Shown here piece after piece: positions 31,841 through 39,879 of a stretch of 64,000 nt of DNA. Each line of letters begins with the position of its first letter. Positions within the stretch are counted from its first letter, which is position 1. The translations under genes and the position numbers were made by a program. Origin of the DNA: VGTK01 sp046327915 (lineage in GTDB: Bacteria; Desulfobacterota; Binatia; UBA12015); the NCBI GenBank assembly GCA_046327915.1, contig JAXLXO010000008.1:124001-188000 (forward strand), given 5' to 3'. The notes beneath the pieces are model-generated. The model was not told the DNA's origin. It ran no database searches and was given only the letters and a program-made list of their open reading frames with translations.

Positions 31841-32935
31841 GTGAAGCTCAAGTCGATCCAGGCCCTGCGGGCGCTCGCCGCCGTTCTCGTCGCCTACTCG
31901 CACTCGATCGACCTGCAGACGAGGTTCGGGGCTTCCCGACAGCAGGGCTTCCACGCGCTGGCGAACTTCGGCGCGATCGGCGTCGACCTGTTCTTCGTCA
32001 TCTCGGGATTCGTCATCACCTTCGCCGCTTCGGCCGATGTCGGCCCGAGGGCCGCGAGACGCTTCTTTGCGAAGCGCTTTCTGCGCGTCAACCCCATCTA
32101 CTATCTGGCGAGCGCCCTGTACGTGGTCGTCAATGCGCTGCTGTTCGTCCGCACCACGCTGGAGCTCGACATGTGGCTCGTGCTGCTGCGCTCCGGGATC
32201 GTCGACACTCTGCTCGTGGTACCCAGTTCGGCGAAGCCGCTCGGCTACAACCCGCTGCTGGTCGTGGGCTGGACGCTGGCGTTCGAGTGGCTGTTCTACG
32301 TGCTCTTCCTGTTGCTGATCCTGCTGCGCGTCCGACGCAAGGAACCGGCCTTGATGCTGCTCCTCGCCTTCCTGGTACTCGGCGGATCGCTGCTGCACGG
32401 CGACGATCAGCGCCTGCGTTTTCTGACCAACCCGATCGTCCTCGAGTTCCTGCTTGGCGTGGCGATCTGCGTGCTGCACCGACACGCGGCGAGCCTGGCA
32501 CGGTGGCTCCCCCTTGCCTGCCTCGTCGGCGGAGTGGCAGCGTATGGCTACTCGATTCGCTTCGGCTTCGGCGACGTGTCGGAGGTGATCCCGACCTGGA
32601 GCGGTCGCGTCGGAATCGAGCGCGTCGTACGCTGGGGCATCCCGAGCGCGCTGATCGTCGCTGGCTGCGTGCTGCTCGAGATCCGCGGCTACCTGCACTG
32701 CCTGTGGGGAAACCGCCTGCTTCAGCTCACCGGAGACGCCTCGTACTCGCTCTACCTCCTTCACCTCACGGTCTACTCGGTGCTCGGCTTCCTCTACACC
32801 CGAATCGGCTTCTTCCTCCCCCCCGACCTCGCCGTCCTCTTCCAGCTCGGCCTCGCGGTCGCGATCAGCGTCGCGTTCTACAGGAGAGTCGAGCAGCCCC
32901 TGCTGCAAGCCCTTTACGCTCGCGCCCTCGTGTAG
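31841..32935 (+). CDS. Acyltransferase-3 family membrane protein (OafA/NodX-like)
   Basis: 364 residues from a GTG. Ten or so hydrophobic helices. Diagnostic acyltransferase-3 motifs: LKSIQALRALAAVLVAYSHS with the conserved R-x-x-A and a His in the first helix, GVDLFFVISGFVITF, and the R-x-x-R-I/V-N-P-I-Y region KRFLRVNPIYYLASALYVVV. The late EWLFYVLFLLLILLRV and SYSLYLLHLTVYSVLGF match family helices. These proteins O-acylate (often acetylate) surface polysaccharides, peptidoglycan or antibiotics from the inner membrane. Divergent from the GT-C-like gene across 170 bp, so both may serve one surface glycan. Less GC-biased codons suggest a shared origin with that gene. Confidence 0.85.
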   Translation: MKLKSIQALRALAAVLVAYSHSIDLQTRFGASRQQGFHALANFGAIGVDLFFVISGFVITFAASADVGPRAARRFFAKRFLRVNPIYYLASALYVVVNALLFVRTTLELDMWLVLLRSGIVDTLLVVPSSAKPLGYNPLLVVGWTLAFEWLFYVLFLLLILLRVRRKEPALMLLLAFLVLGGSLLHGDDQRLRFLTNPIVLEFLLGVAICVLHRHAASLARWLPLACLVGGVAAYGYSIRFGFGDVSEVIPTWSGRVGIERVVRWGIPSALIVAGCVLLEIRGYLHCLWGNRLLQLTGDASYSLYLLHLTVYSVLGFLYTRIGFFLPPDLAVLFQLGLAVAISVAFYRRVEQPLLQALYARALV

Positions 32936-32956
32936 CCTCCGCGGCCGTACTCGCGC

Positions 32957-33094
32957 TCAGCCGATCTCGACGTCGCCGTCCGGCGGCGCGCCGAGCGCCG
33001 GGCCCGCGACCAGCTTCGCGACGCGCGCCTCCGCCGCGGTCAAGCCAAAGAGCCCGCGCCTCACGTCCTCGAGCGGGTGCGCCCCATAAAGAAG
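32957..33094 (-). pseudogene. Remnant of a LuxR-type helix-turn-helix protein
   Basis: The minus strand reads PLEDVRRGLFGLTAAEARVA followed by KLVAGPALGAPPDGDVEIG and a stop at 32957. The FGLTAAEARVAKLVA part is the start of a LuxR C-terminal HTH domain, but the recognition helix is missing and the frame upstream degenerates into Gly/Val-rich antisense of the Thr-Pro linker. I read it as a leftover end of a lost regulator. It overlaps the start of the next broken gene, so this spot looks like a rearrangement junction. Confidence 0.4.
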
Positions 33095-33988
33095 GGCTCT
33101 GCAGGAACAAATTCTACTGTGGACGGCAGTCCGCGGAGCATCTGCCCCACCCCCCTCGTGCGAGCGCCGGCGACCCGTGCACGGGTCGCTCCTCCGGTCG
33201 CGGCGGCTGCCCGACAGCGCACCCGCCATGCGGAGCCACGGTCGGACCCGAACGGATCGGGCAACCGCGAGATCGAGAAGAACAACTCGGTCACACCGAC
33301 TCCGGCACCGAAGCCGACGGCGAGCCCGACACCCACCGCGACGCCGAAGCCGCCCCCCACGCCGAAGCCCACCGCGAGTCCGACGCCGACCGCGACGCCG
33401 GTATCGACGCCGACTCCGACCGCCGTCCCGACTCCGACTCCGACCGCCGTCCCGACTCCGACGCCGACGCTCGTGCCGACTCCCACTCCGACGCCGCAGG
33501 CGACCGCGACGGCCATCGTGCCGCCGACGCCGATCCCGACGCCGGGTGACGTCTGCCACCACAACTGCCCCGACAAGCTACGATTCGGCTAGAACGGCAA
33601 GCCCGATCAGCTCGTCGTGCGCTCCGCGATCGGCCCGGGCGCGACCGTCGACCCGAACGACGCGTTCTCGATCGTGCTGCGCAACGCGAACGGTGTCGTC
33701 TACAGCGCCACGCTGCAGCCGGGCGACTTCGTCCAGCGCGGCAAGGCGCTCGTGTTCATCGACAAGGGTGCGCGCGGCGGACAGGGCACGCGCAACGGGC
33801 TGTCGCTGGTCAAGATTGCCGACACCCCGAAGAGCACCGGGACGCGCATCACGGTCGAGGCATTCGCCGACATGAGCGCCGCGGCCGAGGCCGACATGAC
33901 GCTCGAGATCTCCATCGGCAACGACGCCAATGCGATCACCGACACCTGGGAGAGGCGCAACTACGGCTGGCTGCGGCCGCACCGCTGA
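33077..33988 (+). pseudogene. Thr-Pro-linker protein interrupted by an in-frame amber codon
   Basis: One continuous frame runs from GTG 33077 to the stop at 33986-33988, broken only by TAG at 33590-33592 in the context CPDKLRFG-stop-NGKPDQLVV. The part before it has an Arg-rich start, then about 85 residues of T-P/A-T-P repeats and a short Cys/His motif VCHHNCPDKL. The part after it (SAIGPGATVDPNDAFSIVLR, NGVVYSATLQPGDF, LEISIGNDANAITDTWERRN) is an ordinary beta-rich domain that only makes sense as the C-terminal continuation. A single base change (for example AAG to TAG) would explain the stop. No signal peptide is seen at the visible N-terminus, so the 5' end may also be lost. Readthrough cannot be excluded. 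Confidence 0.7.
33295..33545. repeat. Degenerate Thr-Pro codon repeat
   Basis: Irregular repetition of ACxCCG units (CCGACTCCGACTCCGACC, GTCCCGACTCCGACTCCGAC and relatives) encoding a T-P/A-T-P linker. The longest near-copies are about 24 bp. Such repeats change length by slippage and usually form extended, cell-wall-spanning or surface linkers. Confidence 0.8.
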
Positions 33989-34045
33989 TCGCCCCGTGAC
34001 CCGCTCGCGGCGCGGCGGCGGCTCGCCGTCGCGGCGCGAGCGGAC

Positions 34046-34606
34046 TCAGGCCGGACAGGGGCGTAGATCCGGCAGCTTCTCGCTCGCCGGCACGAACTGC
34101 AGCGCGATGCCGTTGTTGCAGTAGCGCTTGCCGGTCGGCGGCGGTCCGTCGTCGAAGACGTGGCCCTGATGTCCGCCGCAGCGGGCGCAGTGATACTCCG
34201 TTCGGGGGTAGATCAGCTTGAAGTCGCGGCTCGTGGCGATGTGGCCGGCGATCGGCGCCCAGAAGCTCGGCCAGCCGGTGCCGCTGTCGAACTTGCACTT
34301 CGACTCGAAGAGCGGCAGCGCGCACGCGGCGCAGAGGAACGTGCCGTCCGCGTGTTCTTTCTCCAGCGGGCTCGAGAACGGACGCTCGGTGTCCTCCTCG
34401 AAGAGCACCGCGTACGCGGCCGGGCGCAGGACCTTCTTCCAGGCCTCCTTCGGGCAGTCGAGCTTCGCGACCGCGTCGCCGGTACCGCCGGCCTCGCCGG
34501 CTGCGGCCGAGTCGCCGCGCGAGCAACCGGCGAGCAGGGCCGCGAACCCGAGCATCGTGCGCAGGACGGTGCGGCGCCCCACCCGTCCGGTGAACTCGTG
34601 CGTCAT
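34046..34606 (-). CDS. msrB: Peptide-methionine (R)-S-oxide reductase MsrB, exported lipoprotein form
   Basis: 186 residues. The N-terminus has a twin-arginine-like GRVGRRTVLRTMLGFAALLA followed by a lipobox LLAGCSRG, so the enzyme is predicted to be exported and lipid-anchored. Mature part is MsrB: two zinc CxxC pairs (LCAACALP, HCARCGGHQ), the FDSGTGWPSFWAP substrate loop, GHVFDDGP and the catalytic Cys163 in RYCNNGIALQF. It reduces methionine-R-sulfoxide in proteins, here presumably in the envelope, and would need an extracytoplasmic electron donor that is not obvious nearby. A further Cys three residues from the C-terminus may act as resolving residue. Confidence 0.92.
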   Translation of the reverse strand: MTHEFTGRVGRRTVLRTMLGFAALLAGCSRGDSAAAGEAGGTGDAVAKLDCPKEAWKKVLRPAAYAVLFEEDTERPFSSPLEKEHADGTFLCAACALPLFESKCKFDSGTGWPSFWAPIAGHIATSRDFKLIYPRTEYHCARCGGHQGHVFDDGPPPTGKRYCNNGIALQFVPASEKLPDLRPCPA

Positions 34607-34699
34607 GCCGATCAGGATGCCCGATCCGCGCCGAAGTTTCACCCGTTTGCGCACGCCCCCGGCGCGGGCGAGAACGAGGGAGAAGCGAGGAGGCGCGAC

Positions 34700-35668
34700 A
34701 TGGCGAAGATCATCGGCAACGTGAAGCCCGAGGACGACTACACCCACCCGCTCGGGCCCGAGCCCAACTTCAACGAGTCGGTGTACTTCAACTTCTTCGA
34801 CCGCGAGCAGCAGCGCGGCGGCTTCCTGCGCATCGGCAACCGCGCCAACGAGGGCTACGCCGAGATGACGGTGATCGTCTACGAGCCCGACGGCTCGGCG
34901 CTGTTCAACTACAAGCGCCCCGCGATCACGAGCAACGACGGCTGGAACGCCGGCGGGCTGAAGGTCGAGGTTGTCGAGCCCACCGAGCGCATCCGCACGA
35001 CGTACGAGGGCTCGGTGGTCTACCTCGCCGACCCGCGCTCGATGTCCGATCCGGGCAAGGCCTTCAAGGAGAGCCCGCACAAGAAGCTGAAGCTCGACCT
35101 CCTGCACCACGCGTGCGGCCCGCTCTACGGCCACGTCGGCAAGCCGGGCGACGGCAACGACTTCGCGCGCGCGCACTTCGAGCAGCACATGCGCGTCGCC
35201 GGCACGCTGTCGGTCGACGGCGGCGCCGAGGTGAAGCTCGCGGGACACGGACTGCGCGACCACTCGTGGGGGCCGCGCTACTGGCAGTCGACGCCGTCCT
35301 ACCGCTGGATCACCGGCAACTTCGGCGACGATCTGGGAATGGTCATCTCGGTCATCGGCGGCAAGCCCGGCGGCGTCATGCACAAGGGCGACCACCTGCA
35401 CCGCATCACCGACGTCAAGCTCGACACGGACTACGAGGCGGACTCGAAGTTCCACAGCGCGCTGCGCGCCGAGCTGACGCTCGACGACGGCACGAAGCAC
35501 CGCATCGAGGGCAGCGTCAAGGGCTTCATTCCGCTGCGCAACCGTCGCGCGGGCATGAACACGCACATCGGCGAGGGCATGACCGAGTACGTGATCGACG
35601 GCGACCGCAAGGGCTACGGGCTGAGCGAGTACCTCGACCAGCCGGAGGAGCCGGCCGCGGGAGCGTGA
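34700..35668 (+). CDS. DUF7064/DUF7065-type protein (CrtC-like lipocalin fold)
   Basis: 322 residues from ATG 34700 behind GAGGAGG. The beginning DDYTHPLGPEPNFNESVYFN, then FFDREQQRGGFLRIGNRANE, and the late GHGLRDHSWGPRYWQSTPSY match the paired DUF7065/DUF7064 domains found in actinobacteria and deltaproteobacteria, which are distantly related to hydroxyneurosporene (CrtC) hydratases. The conserved RDHSWGPR patch is the most diagnostic. No signal peptide. It may act on a polyene, terpenoid or steroid; this is an inference from the fold. It is divergent from msrB with 93 bp between starts. Confidence 0.78.
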   Translation: MAKIIGNVKPEDDYTHPLGPEPNFNESVYFNFFDREQQRGGFLRIGNRANEGYAEMTVIVYEPDGSALFNYKRPAITSNDGWNAGGLKVEVVEPTERIRTTYEGSVVYLADPRSMSDPGKAFKESPHKKLKLDLLHHACGPLYGHVGKPGDGNDFARAHFEQHMRVAGTLSVDGGAEVKLAGHGLRDHSWGPRYWQSTPSYRWITGNFGDDLGMVISVIGGKPGGVMHKGDHLHRITDVKLDTDYEADSKFHSALRAELTLDDGTKHRIEGSVKGFIPLRNRRAGMNTHIGEGMTEYVIDGDRKGYGLSEYLDQPEEPAAGA

Positions 35669-35733
35669 CCGTCGTCAGATGAAGGCCGCGGCGCGTGCTC
35701 GTCGTGCCGTGGCCCGCGAGGCCGGCGCCGACG

Positions 35734-36126
35734 TCACTCCGGCTCGGTGACCGAGCGCCGCAGATACACCGACACGCGCACGATCAGGCCCGCGGACGAG
35801 ACGTCGAAGACGACCGCCTCGTCCGTGCGGCGCCTGCCCTGCGGCGTGTCGACCGTCTCGCTGAGCTCGGCGAGCACGACGTCCGAGGTCGCGGTCACGC
35901 GCGCGACCTGCAGCTCGTAGCCGGCGAGCGGGCGCAGCGTGTCGTCGAGGAACTTCGCGTAGGTGTCGCGGCCGCCGACGGCGTCGTTGTACGGGCCGAT
36001 GCGCTCGACGTCGGGGTCCAGCGTCGCGGCCAGCGCCGTCCAGTCCCGGGCGGCGAGCGCGTCCAGGTAGCGGCGGACCACCGCTTCGGCGCGCTCCTCG
36101 GGGGCTTCGATCGGCCACTCGCTCAT
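35734..36126 (-). CDS. SnoaL/NTF2-like protein
   Basis: 130 residues from ATG 36126. NTF2-like fold: EERAEAVVRRYLDALAARDW, TALAATLDPDVERIGPYNDA, GRDTYAKFLDDTLRPLAGYE, then RRTDEAVVFDVSSAGLIVRV. This pattern is that of SnoaL-like cyclase/isomerase or limonene-epoxide-hydrolase-like families; no definite catalytic residues are assigned. It is the second of three such genes in the window and is divergent from the BI-1 gene over 133 bp. Convergent with the DUF7064 gene. Confidence 0.8.
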   Translation of the reverse strand: MSEWPIEAPEERAEAVVRRYLDALAARDWTALAATLDPDVERIGPYNDAVGGRDTYAKFLDDTLRPLAGYELQVARVTATSDVVLAELSETVDTPQGRRRTDEAVVFDVSSAGLIVRVSVYLRRSVTEPE

Positions 36127-36259
36127 GCCCGCGACTCTGCCCCAGCCGCGCCCCGAGTGCCACCGCCGGCCGGGCGGACGCCATGCGGCCCGCGCGGCCG
36201 GCTCGGGTGCATCTTCTCTCCGGCCGACATACAACCGAACGAAGAAAGCGAGGTCGACC

Positions 36260-36988
36260 ATGCCGCCATTCGAGCTTCCCGAGCAGAGCGCCCGCAGCGC
36301 GGGCATCGCCCTTCCGCGCGAGACCGCACGCGCCGAACACGCGTTTCTCGCGTCGGTCTACATGTGGATGTCCGCGGGGCTCGCGCTCACCGCGGTGGTG
36401 TCGCTGTTCACCGTGTCGACGCCGTGGCTGCTGCAGGCGGTGTTCGGCAACCAGATCGTCTTCTTCGCGCTGATGCTCGCCGAGCTCGGCCTGGTGATCG
36501 GCGTCAGCGCCGCGATCAACCGCATCTCGGCGGCGACCGCGACCGGGCTCTTCCTGCTCTACGCCGCGCTGAACGGCGTCACGCTCGCGGTCGTGCTGCT
36601 CGCCTACACCGGCGCGTCGGTCGCCGGCACGTTCTTCGTGACCGCGGGCATGTTCGGCTCGGTGAGTCTCTACGGTGCGGTGACGAAGCGCGACCTCTCG
36701 TCGTGGGGCAGCTTCCTCTTCATGGGCCTCATCGGCGTCGTGATCGCGTCGGTGGTGAACATCTTCCTGAAGAGCGACGCGCTCGGCTGGGTGATGGCGA
36801 TGGCGGGCGTCGTCGTGTTCACGGGCCTCGCCGCGTACGACACCAACAAGCTGCGCGCGATGGCGCGGCAGGGCTTCGGCGACGAGAGCTCCGAGCGCAA
36901 GGGCGCGATCATCGGCGCGCTCGCCCTCTACCTGGATTTCATCAACCTCTTCCTGATGCTGCTGCGCCTCTTCGGACGCCGCAGGTAG
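36260..36988 (+). CDS. Bax inhibitor-1/YccA-family membrane protein
   Basis: 242 residues with seven hydrophobic helices. Motifs: AEHAFLASVYMWMSAGLALT at the start of helix 1, LFLLYAALNGVTLAVVLLAY, AGMFGSVSLYGAVTKRDLSS, and the C-terminal LALYLDFINLFLMLLRLFG, where the conserved Asp of BI-1 (ALYLDFINLF) is kept. Bacterial members form calcium-leak-type channels or modulate FtsH-dependent proteolysis; the role here is unknown. Start ATG follows GCGAGG. Inner membrane. Confidence 0.92.
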   Translation: MPPFELPEQSARSAGIALPRETARAEHAFLASVYMWMSAGLALTAVVSLFTVSTPWLLQAVFGNQIVFFALMLAELGLVIGVSAAINRISAATATGLFLLYAALNGVTLAVVLLAYTGASVAGTFFVTAGMFGSVSLYGAVTKRDLSSWGSFLFMGLIGVVIASVVNIFLKSDALGWVMAMAGVVVFTGLAAYDTNKLRAMARQGFGDESSERKGAIIGALALYLDFINLFLMLLRLFGRRR

Positions 36989-37048
36989 CCGTCGGGAAGA
37001 TCCGCGATGCGGGCGGGGCCTCGAGCGACGAGCGCCCCGCCCTGCGCC

Positions 37049-37750
37049 TCACGTCTCGCCGATGCCGGCCATGACGGCCTGCAGGATCTCGGCGGGCTCC
37101 GCGTCGTAGTCGATGTCGAGCGCGCGCCCGTACTTGACCGACAGCTCGGTGCCCATCTTGCGGAGCTTGAGCCCGGTCTTGTCGAACGCCTCGCGCAGGC
37201 CCGACAGGCGCACCGGCACCACCAGCGGCCGGAACTCCTTGATGATGCGCGCCGTGCCCATGCGTCCGGGCGCACCCGGCGTGGTCGTGCCCTGCGGGAA
37301 GGTCAGCACCCAGCCGCCCTGCAGCCCCGTGTTGACCTTGGCGATGTCCTCGGGGTCGACCGCGCGCTGCACGTTCTGGTCGCCCTCTTTCCACGTGCGC
37401 TTGACGGTGATCGTGCCGTTGTACGCCATGAGGCGCGGCAGCCAGCCGCGCGCGCGCATCGTCTCGAGCGCCGCGACGATGTAGAAGTCGGTGCGCGGCC
37501 AGATCAGGTACGGACGCCGCAGGTAGCTCACCGAATGGAACACGACGATCGCGTCCATGTAGTAGGTGAGGTGGTTCGAGACCAGCAGCACGCCGCGTGA
37601 CGGCAGCTGCTTCAGGTTCTCCACGCCCTCGATGCGCAGCTTGTTCAGCACGCGCAGCTGCAGGACCGTCAGGTAGCCGCCGAGGTTGATCATCCCCCAG
37701 CGGATGGGACGCAGTCGACCGAACGCATCTCTCAGCATCACGCCGACCAT
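37049..37750 (-). CDS. Atypical PlsC-superfamily acyltransferase
   Basis: 233 residues from ATG 37750 (an ATG 12 bases later is also possible). It has the layout of a lysophospholipid acyltransferase: GVLLVSNHLTYYMDAIVVFH as block I, MAYNGTITVKRTW as block II, GGWVLTFPQGTTTPGAPGRM as block III, and EFRPLVVPVRLSGLREAFDK as block IV. Two key elements deviate: there are five, not four, residues between the His and Asp of block I, and the Glu of FPEGT is Gln. It may use an unusual substrate or be poorly active. Last gene of a four-gene leftward run (32 bp after the Gfo/Idh gene). Confidence 0.75.
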   Translation of the reverse strand: MVGVMLRDAFGRLRPIRWGMINLGGYLTVLQLRVLNKLRIEGVENLKQLPSRGVLLVSNHLTYYMDAIVVFHSVSYLRRPYLIWPRTDFYIVAALETMRARGWLPRLMAYNGTITVKRTWKEGDQNVQRAVDPEDIAKVNTGLQGGWVLTFPQGTTTPGAPGRMGTARIIKEFRPLVVPVRLSGLREAFDKTGLKLRKMGTELSVKYGRALDIDYDAEPAEILQAVMAGIGET

Positions 37751-37782
37751 AGAACCCGGGCGCGAAGGTTGAAAGTCGTCCG

Positions 37783-38877
37783 CTACGCGAATGCCTCGCC
37801 CAGTGACACCTCGCGTCGTTCCGCCGCACTGCGTCCGGCGGCGAGCGCGAAGGCGAGCGTGCGGCGCGCCTCGGCGAGGGTCTGGTGCGGCTCGCGTCCC
37901 GCGAGCAGCGCGTCGACGAAGTCGTGCGCACCGAGCCGGAACGACTCGGACCAGTCGGTGGCGAGATCGTGGAAGGCCCGCGTCTCGCCGTCGCGGTAGA
38001 GCACGACCGACGGCTCGTCGAGCAGGTGCCCGGTGCAGCGGTTCACCCAGACGATGCCTTCCGTGCCGTGGACCTCGAGCCGGTCGTCGGCGTCGTAGTA
38101 CTTCGACCGGACGCGCATGCCGAGCGACGCGACGGTCTCCCAGGAGCCGTAGCGCGGCAGGTCGCCCTCGTACTGCCACGAGATCAGCGACGGCCCGTCG
38201 TACCAGAGTCCGTCGCCGACCGGATTCCAGTGGATGAACGCGTGCACGCGCGCGATCTCCGCCCCGATCATCTGCCGCGCCAGCGTGTAGACGTGGTAGC
38301 CGTGGTCGAAGGTCGTCGGGCCGCCGCCGCACAGCGCCGGGTCGACGCGCCACGCCTGCGAGCGCGCCTCGACGTTCCAGCCGTCGCCCGGACGCCCGGC
38401 CAGCGTCGCGAGCCGGATCGAGATCGGAATCCCGATCGCGCCCTCGTCGATCAGCGCCTGCGCGCGCCGGTGCGGCGGGTAGTGCGTGAAGTTCTCGAAC
38501 ACGCGGACGGTGCGTCCGCTGCGCGCGGCCGCCGCCGCGATCGCGTCGAGCTCGGCGAGCGTGCGCGTCGGCGGCTTCTGCAGCGACACGTGCTTGCCCG
38601 CGTCGAGTGCCGCGATCGCGTGCGCGGAATGCAGGTGGTGCGGCGTCAGGATGTCGACCGCGTCGACGTCGGGATCCGCGAGCAGGTGCTCGAGGTCGGT
38701 GTAGACCTTCGGCACCCGCCACTCGTCGGCGCGCTTCCGCGCGAGCGCCCCGTCGGTGTCGCAGACCGCGAGCAGCGTCGCGCGCGGATGATCGCGGTAG
38801 CCGAGGCTCTGCAGATCGGCGATGCGGCCGCAGCCGACGAGTGCGACGCGAACGTGATCGAGGGCCACGACCGGCAC
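37783..38877 (-). CDS. Gfo/Idh/MocA-family NAD(P)-dependent oxidoreductase
   Basis: 364 residues using GTG 38877; GTG 38868 is nearly as good and both precede the Rossmann fold directly. N-terminal dinucleotide fold: RVALVGCGRIADLQSLGYRD, then HLLADPDVDAVDILTPHHLH and the catalytic-site motif GKHVSLQKPPTRTLAELDAI with Lys in the E-K-P position (here QKP). The C-terminal alpha/beta domain has GGGPTTFDHGYHVYTLARQM and WYDGPSLISWQYEGDLPRYG. Such enzymes oxidise or reduce sugar and inositol hydroxyls; substrate unknown. Starts 10 bp after the HSL-type esterase stop. Confidence 0.87.
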   Translation of the reverse strand: MPVVALDHVRVALVGCGRIADLQSLGYRDHPRATLLAVCDTDGALARKRADEWRVPKVYTDLEHLLADPDVDAVDILTPHHLHSAHAIAALDAGKHVSLQKPPTRTLAELDAIAAAAARSGRTVRVFENFTHYPPHRRAQALIDEGAIGIPISIRLATLAGRPGDGWNVEARSQAWRVDPALCGGGPTTFDHGYHVYTLARQMIGAEIARVHAFIHWNPVGDGLWYDGPSLISWQYEGDLPRYGSWETVASLGMRVRSKYYDADDRLEVHGTEGIVWVNRCTGHLLDEPSVVLYRDGETRAFHDLATDWSESFRLGAHDFVDALLAGREPHQTLAEARRTLAFALAAGRSAAERREVSLGEAFA

Positions 38878-38887
38878 CGTCGTCTCG

Positions 38888-39856
38888 TCAGCCGAGCAGG
38901 CGGTTGCAGAACGCGATCTGCAGCTCGTTCGACGCGCGCCCGAGTGCGGTCGGGAACGCGTTGAACGCGTGGATCCCGCCGGGGAAGATCGCGAGCTCCG
39001 CCGCGTTGCCGGCAGCGAGCCAGCGTCCGTGCATGAACAGCGAGTCGTCGAGCAGCGGGTCCATCGTGCCGACGCTGAACAGCGCCGGTGGCAGGTTCCG
39101 CAGGTCCGCGTGGATCGGCGAGACGTCGGGCTCGCCACGCCGCGCGCGCGGCACGAAGTGATCCGCGAACCACTCGACGATCGGCGTGCTGAGGATCAGG
39201 TTGCGCTCGCCCCAGCGCGCGACGCTCGGCGTGAACGCGAGGTCGTAGCAGCCGTAGACCAGGTTCGCGCCGGCGAAGCCGGTCGTGCCGTTGCGGTCGC
39301 GGAGACGGATCAGCGTCACCGCCGAGAGGTGCGCGCCCGCGGACTCGCCGCCGATCAGCAGCCGGTCGCTGCCGAACTCGCGCTTCGCGTTGTCGAGCAG
39401 CCAGAGGGCCGCGTCCTCGCAGTCGTCGGGACCGGCGGGGTACGGATGCTCCGGCGCGAGCCGGTACTCGACGCTGACCACCGTCACGCCGGCCGCGTCG
39501 CGCAGCACCTCGAGCAGCGGGTCCTGCTGGTGCGCCGCACCGAGCGTCCAGCCGCCGCCGTGGATGTGCAGGTACACGCCGCGCGGATCCGGGTGCGCGA
39601 AGACGCGCAGCTTGACGCTGCCTCCGCGACCGGGAACCTCGCGGACCGTCGCGTTCGGCGAGATCTGCAGCGGCGGGAACGGGCCCTTCCCTTCCTCGCG
39701 CTCGCGGCGGATCTCGGGGACGTCGGTGCGCGTGTGCAGCGCGGGGAACGCGGCGAGCGTCTGCTCGATGAGATCGTTCACCTGCCGCGTCTCGTCGTCG
39801 ATCGCCGACGGCTCGAACGCCGCCGCACCGAGCTCGTGCCACATCTTCGTCGCCAT
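38888..39856 (-). CDS. HSL-type (family IV) carboxylesterase
   Basis: 322 residues. Oxyanion motif VYLHIHGGGWTLGAAHQQ (HGGG), nucleophile elbow LLIGGESAGAHLSAVTLIRL (GESAG), the acid in SVGTMDPLLDDSLFMHGRWL, and the catalytic His in FPGGIHAFNAFPTALG define the hormone-sensitive-lipase family. The EYRLAPEHPYPAGPDD block is also diagnostic. It hydrolyses short-chain or aromatic esters in the cytoplasm. An ACGAGGT ribosome site precedes the ATG. It lies 23 bp after the NTPase-cyclase gene and 10 bp before the oxidoreductase gene, within one apparent operon. Confidence 0.88.
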   Translation of the reverse strand: MATKMWHELGAAAFEPSAIDDETRQVNDLIEQTLAAFPALHTRTDVPEIRREREEGKGPFPPLQISPNATVREVPGRGGSVKLRVFAHPDPRGVYLHIHGGGWTLGAAHQQDPLLEVLRDAAGVTVVSVEYRLAPEHPYPAGPDDCEDAALWLLDNAKREFGSDRLLIGGESAGAHLSAVTLIRLRDRNGTTGFAGANLVYGCYDLAFTPSVARWGERNLILSTPIVEWFADHFVPRARRGEPDVSPIHADLRNLPPALFSVGTMDPLLDDSLFMHGRWLAAGNAAELAIFPGGIHAFNAFPTALGRASNELQIAFCNRLLG

Positions 39857-39879
39857 CGTGACCTCGTTCGTGGAGAGCG

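Noticed and set aside
29457..31844. A 795-residue plus-strand frame opposite the GT-C-like gene
   Set aside because: Extremely Arg/Gln/Glu-rich with no fold; typical shadow frame of a GC-rich membrane-protein gene.
33061..33576. A Gly/Val-repeat protein on the minus strand
   Set aside because: It is the antisense reading of the Thr-Pro codon repeat and has no independent support.
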